A DNA stretch of 64,000 bases, from contig NC_037090.1 in the NCBI RefSeq assembly GCF_002994745.2, positions 25,409,501 to 25,473,500 on the forward strand, given 5' to 3'. Origin of the DNA: Rosa chinensis (lineage: Eukaryota; Streptophyta; Magnoliopsida; Rosales; Rosaceae). Below, in pieces: positions 49,901-61,510 of the stretch. The translations under genes were made by a program, and so were the position numbers. The notes beneath the pieces are model-generated. The model was not told where the DNA came from. It saw nothing but the letters and a program-made list of their open reading frames with translations, and made no database searches. Position 1 is the stretch's first letter. Every line of letters starts with the position of its first letter.

Positions 49901-50963
49901 GCGATCAAAGATAAAATGCTTCCTCGAGGACCCGACATACAGACTTAATCTTAATGTCCAAAAGAAAGCAATTGAAACTACTAGTGAGTTAAACAACCAC
50001 GGGCAAAAACAAGATTCAACACTGAAAAAAAATTACAAAATGGGAGTTTCTTTCTCTCATTAGTCCAGAAGTGACGACACATACCCGTTACATATACGGA
50101 AGGTGAAAGCACGGTCCCAGCAAGCTTAACTCTTCCACTTTCATCCTCCAAAACCAAATAATCATCAGCGTGCACGAAATTATGAGGCTTGACAAGTGGT
50201 ACCGCAGATCTCTGTTAAACAAAACATAATAGTATACAAGAATCAAAATCAAGTACTCGATAACCAAACAGTAGGAAAATTGAGAATGGACGAGTACACC
50301 CCACCGTCTTAGAGTACTCGTCAAGAATGGAAGGTTTGAGCTTCATGTGCTTGTACAGGGTTCCAACAATGGTGCATTCCTTGCCTTCCTCCAATCCCAA
50401 AATTGTGCAAACTGCAACACCATACACAGAAGACCTCTACTTATGAAAATACCATTTTACCAGAGAGCCCAGATCACTGAAAGTTAAGTTATTCAGAAAA
50501 AATTAACAGCAAATATCAAACTCAATGCGGTAAAATTTGACACATAGGGCCCGAAAAACCGAAACCGAATAATGTGTGAGAGGAAATGAGAACCTGGTAA
50601 ATGGGGCTTCCAATTGGGGAGAAGAGAGTAGAGGAGGGTCCTCATCAGATGGAGGCGCGCAAAGTAAATTTGACTGTACTGCTGTCCCTGGTACACCTCT
50701 TTCATCACAAACTTGTCGTCCTGCACCACACCACACCAAATTAAATTTAATAAGAATTGCTGGAAATTGAGGAATTGCAGCTTAGAAACCCTAGAAGAAG
50801 AAAAAAGACTGGACTTTCGGAATGAGAAGGTTAAGTTTGTTTACTTCCCTTCTAGTCTCTTTTTCTACAGTGCGGGCAAGAATGTAGAGAGGGAGAAAGT
50901 AGGGACCTGTGAGATGTAGGAGGCTTGTTTTCTAAGGAGGTTCTTCTCCGAATCGATTTCCAT
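46971..50963 (-). CDS. POLD2: DNA polymerase delta small (B) subunit, 14 exons, 436 residues
   Basis: Fourteen exons on the minus strand, all with AG/GT borders and compatible phases: 50963-50907, 50720-50594, 50411-50305, 50211-50085, 49783-49676, 48914-48799, 48709-48626, 48394-48326, 48240-48169, 48094-48003, 47926-47799, 47562-47461, 47305-47238 and 47024-46971, totalling 436 residues. Key stretches are [44 protein letters not shown] (OB fold), [15 protein letters not shown] and the inactive phosphoesterase core ([48 protein letters not shown]), then [20 protein letters not shown] and [16 protein letters not shown]. It scaffolds the catalytic subunit of DNA polymerase delta in lagging-strand synthesis. 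It starts 131 bases from the tRNA gene, in opposite orientation. Confidence 0.96.
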
Positions 50964-51093
50964 GGCAAGTGGCGGGAACAAAGAGAAGAGTCAATTTCAC
51001 TGGAAGCTAAAGCAGAGGCTCGGTAGGGCTTTGTATGATACAGGAAACAGCAGAGGTTTAGTATACAAAAACTGTGCCAAAGTACTGAAATGT

Positions 51094-51166
51094 GGGGATG
51101 TAGCTCACATGGTAGAGCGCTCGCTTTGCATGCGAGAGGTACGGGGTTCGATACCCCGCATCTCCA
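51094..51166 (+). tRNA. tRNA-Ala (anticodon UGC)
   Basis: A 73-base cloverleaf with acceptor arm GGGGATG/CATCTCC, D-arm GCTC...GAGC and anticodon arm TCGC-TTTGCAT-GCGA (anticodon TGC). The T-arm is CGGGG-TTCGATA-CCCCG, with discriminator A at 51166. The internal A and B boxes (TAGCTCACATGG and GGTTCGATACC) are good. A T run at 51199-51205 can terminate polymerase III. No intron. Confidence 0.97.
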
Positions 51167-52198
51167 ATTTGGTATCCCCCAACTTCAGATCTTATTCCTT
51201 TTTTTGATACATCCCTTTCCGATTAAGTGATTATTTTCTGCTACATCCCACATCCCCCAAGGAGGACTAAGGCTGTGTTTGGTAGAGCTTTTCAGCTCCT
51301 GTGCTTATAAGCCAAGTTCCAATTAGGGAAACTGGGCACGGGCCGGGTCCAACAATAATTTCACTGGGCCCGGGACCGGCCCGTTTTTCATTGGGCCCGG
51401 ATCCGGCCCACTTTGACACAAACAGGGACCGGCCCGTTTCATTTCGGGCCGGGCTTTCGGGCCCAAAAACCTGTATTTTTTGCTTAGTAGGATATATAAT
51501 CTACCTTGCTATGTACCAGATTTCATTCATTAAATTTCATTCATTTCAACCTGTTCAGATTTGAATCAAAACACAATATCAAGATCCAAAGTTGAAGCTG
51601 CAAATTGAACTATCCAAAATACATAAAATCCAAATTCAAATACAAGTTAATCACAATACCCGCAATTGAAAGTTTGAAATACAATGATCCAATTTAAATA
51701 TGAAGTTCAAATGTCCAACTGTCCAAGTTTGAAATACAAATATGCAATTGAAATAGAAAGTCCTAATTCAAAATTTCAAATACAACAATTTAGCAGCCCT
51801 TTTTCCAGTTCTCCATCGAGCAATTCAACAGCTTCCATCCATCAACTGGACTCCACAGTTTTGCTTTTGCCTACAACAACCATCATAAAGAGATTTAGAT
51901 AACATGGAAGTTTTTCATAAACTGTATAAGAAAGAGTTCACGATTCACAGCTTTTGAGTGACTTAAACCAACAATATGCATGTGATAAATCTATCAGATT
52001 ATGAAATTAGCATTGAGATTATTCATTGTTTCATTGGTTCTGCCATAAAATAAACTTATTCAGCTGAAAGATAATGTAGTAACACACAAAGAAGCAAACT
52101 ATATAACTATTGTCAAAAGCATAAATGAAATTTGGAAGCTTTCCAAGACTGGTTTATCATCATTGATCCAAATGCTTTTAAGGGAAAAAACTACTCAC

Positions 52199-52603
52199 GT
52201 TATTAGGTATTGCTTGTGATTTGAAGTATGGAGACAAAGTGCCATGCAGAAGCCCTGAGCAGAACTCCTACAAAAGCCACACCAGAAGTTTTAGGTACCA
52301 CCGTAGTTATTTTTCATAAGGAAAATATGGTACATGAGAAACTGTTACCTCTATATTGCTTGGTGTTGGATTTGACTCTAATAGATATTTAGAGTTGACT
52401 CGGACATCAAAAGCAGCCACCTGTGCAGAAAACAAACAAAACAAGATAAGTTATAGCCTTGGTAAATATTATTTAGCACAGAGCAAAACTTCATAGCCAA
52501 CATGCATGTCATTCACAAGTTGAAAACTAACCACAGTGCTCTCTGCTTCTTCAAGCCCAAATAACGTTAAATAAGGCTTGGCAAGGTTTTCATCTGTGAT
52601 GTC
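52199..52603 (-). pseudogene. Captured three-exon fragment of a protein disulfide isomerase-like gene
   Basis: Three minus-strand exons with intact splice signals (52603-52532, 52420-52349 and 52267-52199) encode about 70 residues: [20 protein letters not shown], then VAAFDVRVNSKYLLESNPTP and EFCSGLLHGTLSPYFKSQ. This is the region between the two thioredoxin domains of plant PDI-like 1-6/1-5 proteins of the ER (recalled). No CxxC active site is included. Because introns are kept, capture was from genomic DNA, unlike the LTR element. Confidence 0.8.
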
Positions 52604-53109
52604 TATATATATAAACATTATCTGGATCTAGGAGGACGACCTGTTGGACCAATTGGCGCTGCTGGGTCTGGTTCTACTGGAGCTGTCGGCGATGGAACAA
52701 TAGCCGTCCCATCAGTAGCCATGCTGCAAGCCTGTAATCACATAGTTCAAGCTACATTAAAATCCATTTTCAGGAACCACAACTCACAAGTATATTTGCA
52801 GTCACTAAAATCAAAAATTTAAATTTAGGATTCAACAATTCCATCACATTTCAGCCTCATTTTATCAGCAAACATAAACTGACAAACACAAACACAATAA
52901 CTCTTAATAAACAAGTCAATATGCAATACCCGCCGTATCTGTAGATCATCAACAAGTCAACTTATTCAAAACAACCAGAAAAAAAAATGCAGATCATCTA
53001 AATGATGGTTACTTGTATGAGAACCTACTTCAATAACAACATTCAAGATCATCAACAAGTCAATATGCAAAAATACCAGAAACTGCAGATCTCTTAACAC
53101 TACACCAAT

Positions 53110-53540
53110 TTCGGAATCAGACAACACATATCAGACGACAGCAAACATTTTAACTGTCGTCTGATTAAATCAGACGACAGCAAGAAATATTATGTCGTCT
53201 GAGTTTTTGAATCAGACAACAGTTTTTTATTGGCTCTTGTGCAATAGCATTTCAGACAATGGTTGATTTTTTTGATGTTGTCTGAATGAATTAATTCAGA
53301 CAACAGTTATTATGTGATGTTGTCCAAGGTTCATTTATACAATGGTTGATTTTTGCTGTTGTCTGATTATTTTCAGTCACACAACTGTTTTATTTTATTT
53401 TAGGTGTCTGTTGTCTGATATCTTTTAAGTCAATGTCTGTTGAAAGATGTCGTCTGATTGTTTTAATTCACACAACAGTTTTTAGGTTTCTATTGTGCCA
53501 CTCTCTTTTAGACAATGTTCTTGAGTTGATGTTGTTTGAG
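53110..53540. repeat. Left subterminal repeats of CACTA 2
   Basis: Direct and inverted copies of the CAGACGACAG/CTGTCGTCTG core, closely parallel to 16270-16700 of CACTA 1. Confidence 0.8.
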
Positions 53541-53576
53541 TTTTAGGGTTCAATATATGCTTGGCGCCCTTCTTAA

Positions 53577-54730
53577 TTGACTTTAACACTCGGCCAAATT
53601 TTCAATTTTTCACTTCCCTTGACCAAAACCCGAGCTCACGCTTCCCTCTCTCAAAATCACTTTTCATTTTCCCGATCTCACCAGCCATCTATCTCTTCCA
53701 CTCTCCCCCTTAGCTTTCTCTCTCTTCCACTCAACAAAACTCCCTCTCTCTTCTCACAGCTCCCATCTTTCTCCTTCGCCTTTACAAAAATCAGAGAAAG
53801 TGGGAAGAAGAAAACATATAGCGCCAAATAGACGATGACTGAGAAGTCGAAACCCAAATTTCTCTTACTCTTTCTCTTCGCCCCTTTCTGCAAAACCCTA
53901 GCTTTCTCTCGCCGCTGCCCCGTCAATTTATGTTTCAGATGAAAGGGTCAATACAGAAGCCCAACAAACTGGTTGAAGATCTCTACTCCCAATGTAAGTC
54001 AATCTCCAAACCCTAGATTTCTGATGTGGGTTTTGTAATTTGGGGGTTTTTAATTAGGAGACCCAGAATTTCATATCGAAGACCAGCTAGAACACGAGCT
54101 CGGCTTTGCACTCTTGCCAAGTCGAATTGGAGATGGACTCGAAGATGGAAAACGGTTTGGAGATGGAGTCATGCCTGGGTCTTCAACTAGGAGGAAACTC
54201 TCAATATTTGAAGCTTGAAATTTGCCATATTGCTTCTCTTTGTGAGAAATTGGGTAAAGAACCTTTCCTTGCTTTCATTTCTGGCTGTATAAATCAGAAG
54301 GCCTGGTACTGACACTCTTTCTCCCTCAATTGTATTTCGCAGTGACTTTGTGAATATTGCAGTGACTTTGCTCTTTTTTATTTTTGGATTTAGATTGTTG
54401 ATGGGTATTATCTGAGTTTTTGCTAAGAATGCTTTCCATTTTTTAAGAAGATACGGAGATCTAAATTGTTTTCATTTCGTTTTTCTTCATATAATTTTGA
54501 TATATCTGTGATTGGGGACAGAAAAGAATTGAACTTTTCTGGTGGTTTTTCTACTTAATTTTCAGGATTTGGGGACTGAATATATTAACTTGTGAACATT
54601 TCTGACATTCCAGTAAATATATTTGCAGGATTTCCAGCAGAAGGCTTTCGATCCTTGCTATTGGTCACTGATCTCTATAGGCCCCAGTGGTGAAGCAATG
54701 TTTCATCAACTCTAATCTCTTGTTGTCAGG

Positions 54731-54795
<65 letters not shown>

Positions 54796-55080
54796 TGATT
54801 GATTGGAGGATAGAAGAGCCAAAGTAAATTTTTACAACTTACTTTTTTTAATGAGCTGCGACGAAATTTTGGGATGCTTCTATGCCTTTTTTTTTGTCAC
54901 AAACCCATTTCTTTGATAAATTGTGAGGAAGGTTTGGGAATCAGGGTGAGAGATTGTGATTAGTTACTTTAACTGCAATCAGATATCGATCAGTAGTCTA
55001 TTTAGAGAGGTTAAATTTTAGTTCATATCGTGGGAGAGTACATGTTCCTGTCCATGGACTGGTGAATCCTCAAAATAACT
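53577..55080. other. CACTA 2 interior: leader-like Ser/Leu-rich stretch and (CT)n
   Basis: A pyrimidine-rich, TC-biased region (53580-53930) resembles a plant 5' leader. A long (CT)n microsatellite occupies about 54734-54793. I see no recognised coding exon in this part. Confidence 0.5.
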
Positions 55081-55104
55081 AAAGTTTTTCATCCTTGATT
55101 TCAG

Positions 55105-55800
55105 ATTCAAGAGACAGTGACTACCAGAAAGCTATCCAAGTTGGAGCACTTTGAAACAGATGAAAAGGTAATGAAATAGTTTTCAGTAGTTCTGTCACTT
55201 CTATGATTTAAATATTCTACTGCTAAGTTGAAATTTGAGTTCTTCTTTCTGTTATGTTCACTATTTACTTCGAGCCTGACCCTAATCTAAATGCGTGTTA
55301 TATATGTACACTTCACAAGTAGATTTTAAATGTTATTTATATCGCCACAGTTTGAATGGCAGAACTCAATATCTGAGCTAACCATGAGTCTTAACCTCAT
55401 TTCTTTATATTGTGACAATTCTGCTTTCTACTTTCTGCTAATTAATTGCAGGTAAAAACAATAAGCTTATTTGAGGAAATATGCGGTGTAGGTCCAGCTA
55501 CCGCACTAAAATTATTTGAAAAAGGACATCGCACATTAGATGATTTGAAGAATGAAGATTCATTGACACATTCACAGAAGTTGGGGTTAAGATATTATGA
55601 GGATATCAAACAGAGGATCCCACGGCATGAGGTCAACTCGTACTTTTTTAATTTACTTATTCTTTTTGTTTTTAAATGTTCTTAGAATTCTTCTGTAATC
55701 TGAATTTTCTCACAAGAAATTGGTGCTTCATATCTTAATTGAACAGGCTCAAGAGATGGAACTTCTTCTATAAAAAGCAGCAGAGGATGTTTTGCCTGGG
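55105..55800 (+). pseudogene. Captured DNA polymerase lambda fragment, three exons, with a stop
   Basis: Exons 55105-55167 (IQETVTTRKLSKLEHFETDE), 55452-55631 (ISLFEEICGVGPATALKLFE, EKGHRTLDDLKNEDSL, RYYEDIKQRIPRHE) and 55747-55800 (AQEMELLL, then stop, then KAAEDVLPG). This is the 8-kDa/fingers junction of a family X polymerase; GVGPATALKLFEKGHRTL is the helix-hairpin-helix of DNA polymerase lambda, which acts in base-excision and end-joining repair. All introns are retained. The in-frame TAA ends the reading frame before the palm domain, so no polymerase activity is possible. Captured from genomic DNA. Confidence 0.88.
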
Positions 55801-56424
55801 GTGAGCACAATAATGTTAAATACATGAGCACAATAATGTTAAATACATGATCTATCATGCAGGAAAATGACCTGTATTAGGGGGGAATAGTCTTGACTCA
55901 TGGTTCATACTAACATGGGCAACAACTGCTGTATACTAGATTTAATTGGGCCAAAATGAAATTATTCTTTAATGATTCCTTGAGAACGACTTGTATAGAA
56001 AAATGTGAATGGGAACGACTTAGCTTCAATATCAGCTCTTATTCTGAAGTGAGCAAGGTAGTTAGGTAAGTAAATGGGAACTTATAGTTGCATAAAAAAA
56101 TGACTTCGATCAGTCAACATTTGTTTTGGTGGTTGTCTATGTAACTGTGAACTGTTAGTTTAATCCCCCTGCAATTGTTTATTACTGATGCCGCACATCA
56201 GCTCTTTTTGGATTTTGAGTATGTTTTTGGTATGATGTATAATAAGTGAAGAAGGGGTGCTGGCATCGAACGGCTTATGTGATATAAAATTCACCAGAGT
56301 TGGAGACACCCACCCGTGCAGTCTCTCATGATTCTCGTCCTTTAATAGTTTATGTGGCTACATTCTCTCATTTTTATGTACATGATATGATAGCCACAAC
56401 TGCTGACATATAGTTTTATGTTAA

Positions 56425-56427
56425 CTA

Positions 56428-56478
<51 letters not shown>

Positions 56479-56507
56479 TGGTCGAAATGCAACCTTTACA
56501 AGATCCC

Positions 56508-56550
<43 letters not shown>
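56425..56550. repeat. Two (AT)n microsatellites separated by a duplicated 60-base block
   Basis: (TA)n tracts at about 56430-56475 and 56512-56547 are each followed by 'aagtggtcgaa...tacaagatccctc', so tract plus unique piece appear duplicated in tandem. Confidence 0.85.
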
Positions 56551-56551
<1 letters not shown>

Positions 56552-56658
56552 GTGGTCGAATTGCCAACCGTTACAAGATCCCTCTCTTTTGTGAAATTTA
56601 TTACCGTTGCTACCTACATTTTCCTAAGCCAATTTGTATGTCTGATCTGATCATGCAG

Positions 56659-57135
56659 TCCAGACATTGGTGACATTATTGGCCTTGAATTAAAACGAGA
56701 TAATGCACTTATTGCTGCTAATATTGAGCGTTCTTCACTTGTTTTATGTGGCAATGCATTCTCAGATTCAAATGCAACTAAAGAAGCACTAGCTGTCTTG
56801 TCCATATCTGTTATATTTGCCCGAAGAGGCCTTCCCCTATCTGCAAGGTACAGTTATTCACTCTCTTTTGGAGCACTAGAGTTTAATTTTGGATGCACCG
56901 CCTAATTTGCATTAGGAGGTTGAAAATTTTCAGGCTTTTAGTGTTTGGTGATTATATGCTTCTTTTATGTGCACCAGAAGATACCATTAAGGGTTGTGGA
57001 GATTTGTTGGTGCCAGGAGATGTAGGAGTTATTTGTTCTTCTGAAGGTGTTGCCCCATTGTTTTAAACTGGAAGCTCTGGTAGCTCAAATCTATTCAAGT
57101 TGCCAGCTGCTGCAGTCCTTGCAACTTTTGACAGG
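56659..57135 (+). pseudogene. Captured exons of an unrecognised host gene
   Basis: Two exons with splice signals and a continuing frame (56659-56847 and 56934-57135) read PDIGDIIGLELKRDNALIAA, SSLVLCGNAFSDSNATKEAL, SVIFARRGLPLSAR and LLVFGDYMLLLCAPEDTIKG. The frame reaches a stop at 57064-57066 but similar-looking coding sequence continues in register (TGSSGSSNLFKLP). The sequence is clearly from a conserved protein, but I cannot name it. It could be another part of the same donor locus as the polymerase exons or a separate capture. Confidence 0.6.
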
Positions 57136-57139
57136 TAAT

Positions 57140-58010
57140 AGAACCCTGTACGCAGTTGTTTGTTTCCATCGTGCTTTGGATATTTTTTCTGTGCTGGCAT
57201 AGTGTTTTCCTCCACCGTATAATTGATAATTATCTTCCAAAGGTTGGTTATTGGTTTTATCCTTCTAAAGAAAGTCATACTTTTTATAGGACAATGTAAG
57301 ATACAGTTGCATGCTGCATTTGACATCAACTGGACTAAAAACCTAAATTTTCATGGATCTATTGGGCATGTCTTACTGATTCTGTAAGCAGTTTTAACTA
57401 AGGGCAACTCAGATATATTACAAACAAGTAAACTTTCCTCGTTTAGGCGGTAAAATCAGCAACATTGTGGGATGCCAAGTGTGAAGTTACCATTTATGGT
57501 AGTTATAAAGCCAGCCAATTCTAGGGTATTTTATGAAAGATGAGTTTAGGAACTATTTGTACTCCGGTCTATGAATGATTTAATTATGCTTTCTCTTTAT
57601 CCTTTATGTAGACTCTTCTTTTCCTCAATATTTCCCTTTTCAGTTTGTTGCTGTCAACTTATGTGAATGTCGGTGCATCTCAATAATTTTTGATTGACTT
57701 GTGTCAATACTTTTTATAAGATCTTTAGTATTTGATCATGATGCTCTCAATACGCTGATAGTTTATTAATTGCATCCACTTTTCTTTCCTTGCAGTGATT
57801 TTGCTTACAACTATCTTGGGAGATGGGGCAAATTGTATTCTTTTTTATTATCATGTAAAGCTCATGAAACTTGAAAGCCTGTTAAGCTAATGAAATAGAT
57901 ATAGGCACTTGGGCAAGGTTAATTCCTGTGTAAATGTTGGGATGAATACTGCTGATGGAATGAAATGGTTTTTGGAATCAAGGATGTGTTGTTTAATTAT
58001 ATTGTACAGA
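57140..58010. other. CACTA 2 interior, AT-rich, nothing recognised
   Basis: Intron-like AT-rich DNA between the captured exons and the right subterminal repeats. No exon is supported. Confidence 0.45.
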
Positions 58011-58504
58011 ATGTATGTCTTCTCTCCTATCTCAGACAATTCAATACCAATCAAAAACTATTGTCTAACAAATGAACATAAAGAAAAAAGAAAGAAAAAA
58101 CTGTTGTCTGAAGCAATGACACACAATGGCTTTAATAGTTTTTCTGTTGTCTTGTTCAAAGTTAGTCAATAGTATTCAATTACTTTGCTGATCTACAAGC
58201 TTCCTTCAGACAACAGTTTTTTTACAAATCAATGTCCTCTAAATGTTCGTTACACGTCAACATTCTTCCAGGGTTTGTCAACTGAGATTACTTTGCACAA
58301 GAGTTAAGGTACCAATAGCTGTTGTTCTTTGTGGTATTCAGACAACAGATAGTATAGTAGTCACTGTTGTAGTAAACTTTATCAGACGACAGTTTTCTGG
58401 TATTGTCTGATTCATGTATCAGACGACATTGAGATAGACAACAGCAAACTCTATATTCAGACGACAGTGAAAAACTGTCGTCTGATTGAAAAATTGGTGT
58501 AGTG
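58010..58504. repeat. Right subterminal repeats of CACTA 2
   Basis: TCAGACAACAG/TCAGACGACAG words recur up to the terminus, ending GAAAAATTGGTGTAGTG as in CACTA 1. Confidence 0.8.
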
Positions 58505-60157
58505 TAATAAACAAAAATACCAGAAAGTTCAGAAACTGCAGACCTGAAGAACGAGCTTCTATTCCCTGGCTTCGAATTGGCTTATGGCAGAAAGATCTGT
58601 GAGGGAGAAAGAAGAAACTGAGAGAGTACATTAAACTCAGAGAGTATAGGGAGAAACTGAGAAAGAAACTCACAGATCCGGATTTCGAGCCTCTGCCTCT
58701 CCGCGTCTGCGCGTTCTCTCAGCCACCCCGCGTCTGCGAGTTCTCTCAGCCTCCCCGCGTATCCGCATCTGCCCGTCCTCTTAGCCTCCCCATGTCTTCG
58801 AGTCACGGCGTTGGCAAAGGAGAAGAGTGAAAGCGGCAGTCTCGGCCGTGCAGCAGTGCAGGTGAAGAGAAGAGAGAGAGAGAGCAGTCTCGGCGTTGAG
58901 TGCTGGTCGCTGGCGGATATGGCAGGTTCAGATCGGGTTTGTGAAAAACGACTGATAATGAAGGAGGCGGCCTCTCAATCTCAGTTTGGGAAGAAATGAA
59001 GGCTGATAGAGTGATTGATTAGGGAGACGTTTAGTCATTTAGGTTTTTGAGTGAGAATATTTCAGTGTGTCCGATCTTATGTAAAAATGTTGAGCCTTAT
59101 ATTAGCTCCAAAAAGAAATGGACATGTGTCCCTTTTAAATATAAGACGGGCCTGACGGGCTTTTGCCATTTTGAAAGTGACGGCCCGGCCCGAACCGTAA
59201 CTTTGGAAGTAAAGGCCCGGCCCGAACCGTTTTGTTAAAAAAAAAAAATAGGGCCCGGCCCAAATGGGTCGGGTTTTGACGGGCCGGTTCGGATTTGCGG
59301 GTTTTCGGGCTTAAATGCCCAGCCCTACAAATTGGTGTTTGGTAACTCAGCTTCTTGGCAGCTTTTTTCAGAAGCTGTTGTGGCTTCCTTAGATAAGCTG
59401 AACCTGAAGAATGCAGCTTCCAGAAGCCACGGAAACACTGTAGCGGTAGTTACTGTAGATTAATGAAAAATCCAAAATGCTGAAAATTACCCTTCCAAGC
59501 TGAAACAATTTCAGCTGAACCATTCGTTAACCTTACGCTCATATCTTCCTCGTCACTGCTCCCCATCTCTCTCCCTCATCACACCCACAGCATCACAGCT
59601 CCCCTGCTCCCCCATCTCTCTCCCTCATCACACCCGCATCGATCTACCCATCTCGCTGCTCCCTCACCGCTGCATCCTCGCAGCTCCCCGTCACCGTCGC
59701 ATCCTCGCTGCTCCCCATCACAGACGTATCAGCACGCAAGCATCTCTCTCCCTCACATCATCGCTGCTCCCCATCTCCGTCCGTCATCAGAGACCGCAGC
59801 CCCGACGTCGATCTATACAAACTCCGCATCGATCTACCCATCTATACAAACTCCGCATCAATCTACCCATCTCTCTGTCCCTTGTACTGTTGGTTCACTG
59901 CTCTCTTCCTCCCCGTCTCCCAGATCTGCAGATTCCGACGAGCTCCTTGCTGAGGTAAACCCTTCAAGCCTCCAAAGTTCTTAGCTTGGATAAAACTAAA
60001 TTTCAGTCAGTTTAGTGGTTTTTAAACCTCTATCCTATTATACTTCAATAAGGGAAATCATTGTTTTCTGAGAAAATAAGGATGTACATGGGGTGATGAT
60101 GCAAGTCATTTCAACATTCTAGTTAGGGTATTGAAGTTACTGTCATTACAATAAATT

Positions 60158-60565
60158 TTGGTAGCAGTGTGGATCTTTTGGGCACTAAAGGCTTTTATTT
60201 TGCAAGGTTTTAAAATCTTCTTTGCCATTATGACTACCATTTGGAGGCGTTATAGAACGCACATTTGGAGTATGGGAAAAAAATGGAAGATTTTAAAGGA
60301 CATGCAAGGTTATTCATTTCCGAAGCAAGTGAAGATTGTCATTGTCACCATGACACTTCATAATTATATACGGAGACATGCAGATCGTTATAGACATTTT
60401 GTCCGCAGTGAAGAAAGAGAAGGTGATGGGTCAAGTGGCGGGATAGAGATGGATGATGATGTAGAAGAAGAAGAATATCATGGTCATGGTGCACAAGAAA
60501 TGGAAACAATAAGAAATAGCATTACTCAAAGTTTGATAAGTGCGCGTAATAACGTGAATATTTGA
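60158..60565 (+). pseudogene. C-terminal remnant of a PIF/Harbinger transposase
   Basis: The frame includes GKKWKILKDMQGYSFPKQVK, VIVTMTLHNYIRRHADRYRH and an acidic tail ending SITQSLISARNNVNI. This is the end of the DDE_4-type nuclease of plant Harbinger elements (WRILR...YS, LHNYIRR). The catalytic domain upstream is missing. It lies in the right part of the element at 51271-60966 and supports its classification. Confidence 0.85.
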
Positions 60566-60966
60566 ACATGTTATGTAAGCCTTTTTTTGGTTACTTGATG
60601 CGAACTACAAACCAATTGTTATTTGTTGTTACTAATATATTTGTATAAGTTATTTTTAAAATTATCAAATATTAATAATTTGATAACCATAATTTATAAA
60701 AAATGAAATTTATAAAAATATTAATCATTTACCATTTACCAAATAATTAATGCAAAATAATCTCTAATGTCCAATTTGGTCATTCCACAAATAAAAAGCA
60801 CAAGCCAGTTTAGTTTACCAAACACTTTGTCACTGCTTCTGCCACTGAAATCTCTTATAAAAAGCCAGTTTACCAAACACTCAGCTACTTTGCTTTTCAG
60901 CTACTTATTCTCAGAAATAAGCAGAAGCCAGCTTTTCTGAAAAATCCAGCCGTACCAAACATAGCC

Positions 60967-61510
60967 TAAGCCTCCAAACCACCCCGATCTCCAATGGGGA
61001 TCCGTCATTTGTGTTCTTATAATTATTAGATTTATTTCATAAATTTTTAAAAGTGAGGCAGTAATTAGTTTAATAATATAGTCGTACAGCGGACAAAAAA
61101 GAAGGAAGAAGAAATTAGACTTACTAGAATGAGTTCACATAATCCGTGTGTTTTCTTTTCTTGATATGACATGAAATTTAAGATGGTAAAAGGTAATCCA
61201 TGTGGTTTTTTCAGTTAAAAAAAATAAAGAAACGGTTTGAGCGCGTCCCAGTTTGAGTCTTGTTACCTTGTATACGCCATAGCCAGATAAGGTATTACAG
61301 GGCGTGTGGATACAACAAGGTGGGCTCCTCCTTCTTCATCGGGCCTGTTACTTAATAAAATAAATAAATTAACAAAAGATATTATTTTTCGGAAAAACGA
61401 AAAAACCCCTCTCTCTCTCGCTCTGACTTCACGCTTCCCTCGCGCCCTTGAACCACCACCCCACGCATCCCTCACTCTCCCATCATCACCCATAGAATTT
61501 CTTCTCTTCA
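60967..61510. other. Promoter region of the fibrillin gene
   Basis: AT-rich with a pyrimidine-rich stretch (61405-61510, several CTCTCTC) just upstream of the start codon at 61511. Nothing else seen. Confidence 0.5.

Larger units (their letters stand above)
53098..58504. mobile_element. CACTA transposon 2 carrying DNA polymerase lambda exons
   Basis: The ends CACTACACCAATTTCGGAAT and its counterpart (...ATTGGTGTAGTG) are flanked by TAA (53095-53097 and 58505-58507). Subterminal CAGACGACAG repeats match those of CACTA 1, so the elements belong to one family. The 5.4-kb interior has no recognisable transposase. It contains exons of DNA polymerase lambda and of an unrecognised gene, both with introns, and two kinds of microsatellite. 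Confidence 0.93.
51324..59327. mobile_element. hAT-like element carrying PDI-like exons, itself split by CACTA 2
   Basis: The left edge TAGGGAAACTGGGCACGGGCC and the complement of the right edge TAGGGCTGGGCA share the start of plant hAT ends rich in GGGCCGGG words; both subterminal regions repeat 'gggcccggcccg' motifs. The left side has three extra bases in the TIR. I cannot find a convincing 8-bp target duplication (left GTTCCAAT, right CAAATTGG), so the borders are provisional. No transposase is recognised; a short minus-strand frame beginning at 52723 (MATDGTAIVPSPTAP) may be a chimeric leader. Confidence 0.55.
51271..60966. mobile_element. PIF/Harbinger-like element remnant enclosing nested elements
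   Basis: The left end GGCTGTGTTTGGTA and the complement of the right end (GGCTATGTTTGGTA) form matching TIRs. The flanking TAA at 51268-51270 and 60967-60969 is the 3-bp PIF/Harbinger target duplication. The right part encodes the end of a Harbinger transposase. About 52 bases inside the left end an hAT-like element is inserted, which contains CACTA 2. Without these the element would be roughly 1.7 kb. Confidence 0.75.

Noticed and set aside
51316..59335. 8-bp target duplication of the hAT-like element
   Set aside because: GTTCCAAT and CAAATTGG do not match, so no duplication is claimed.
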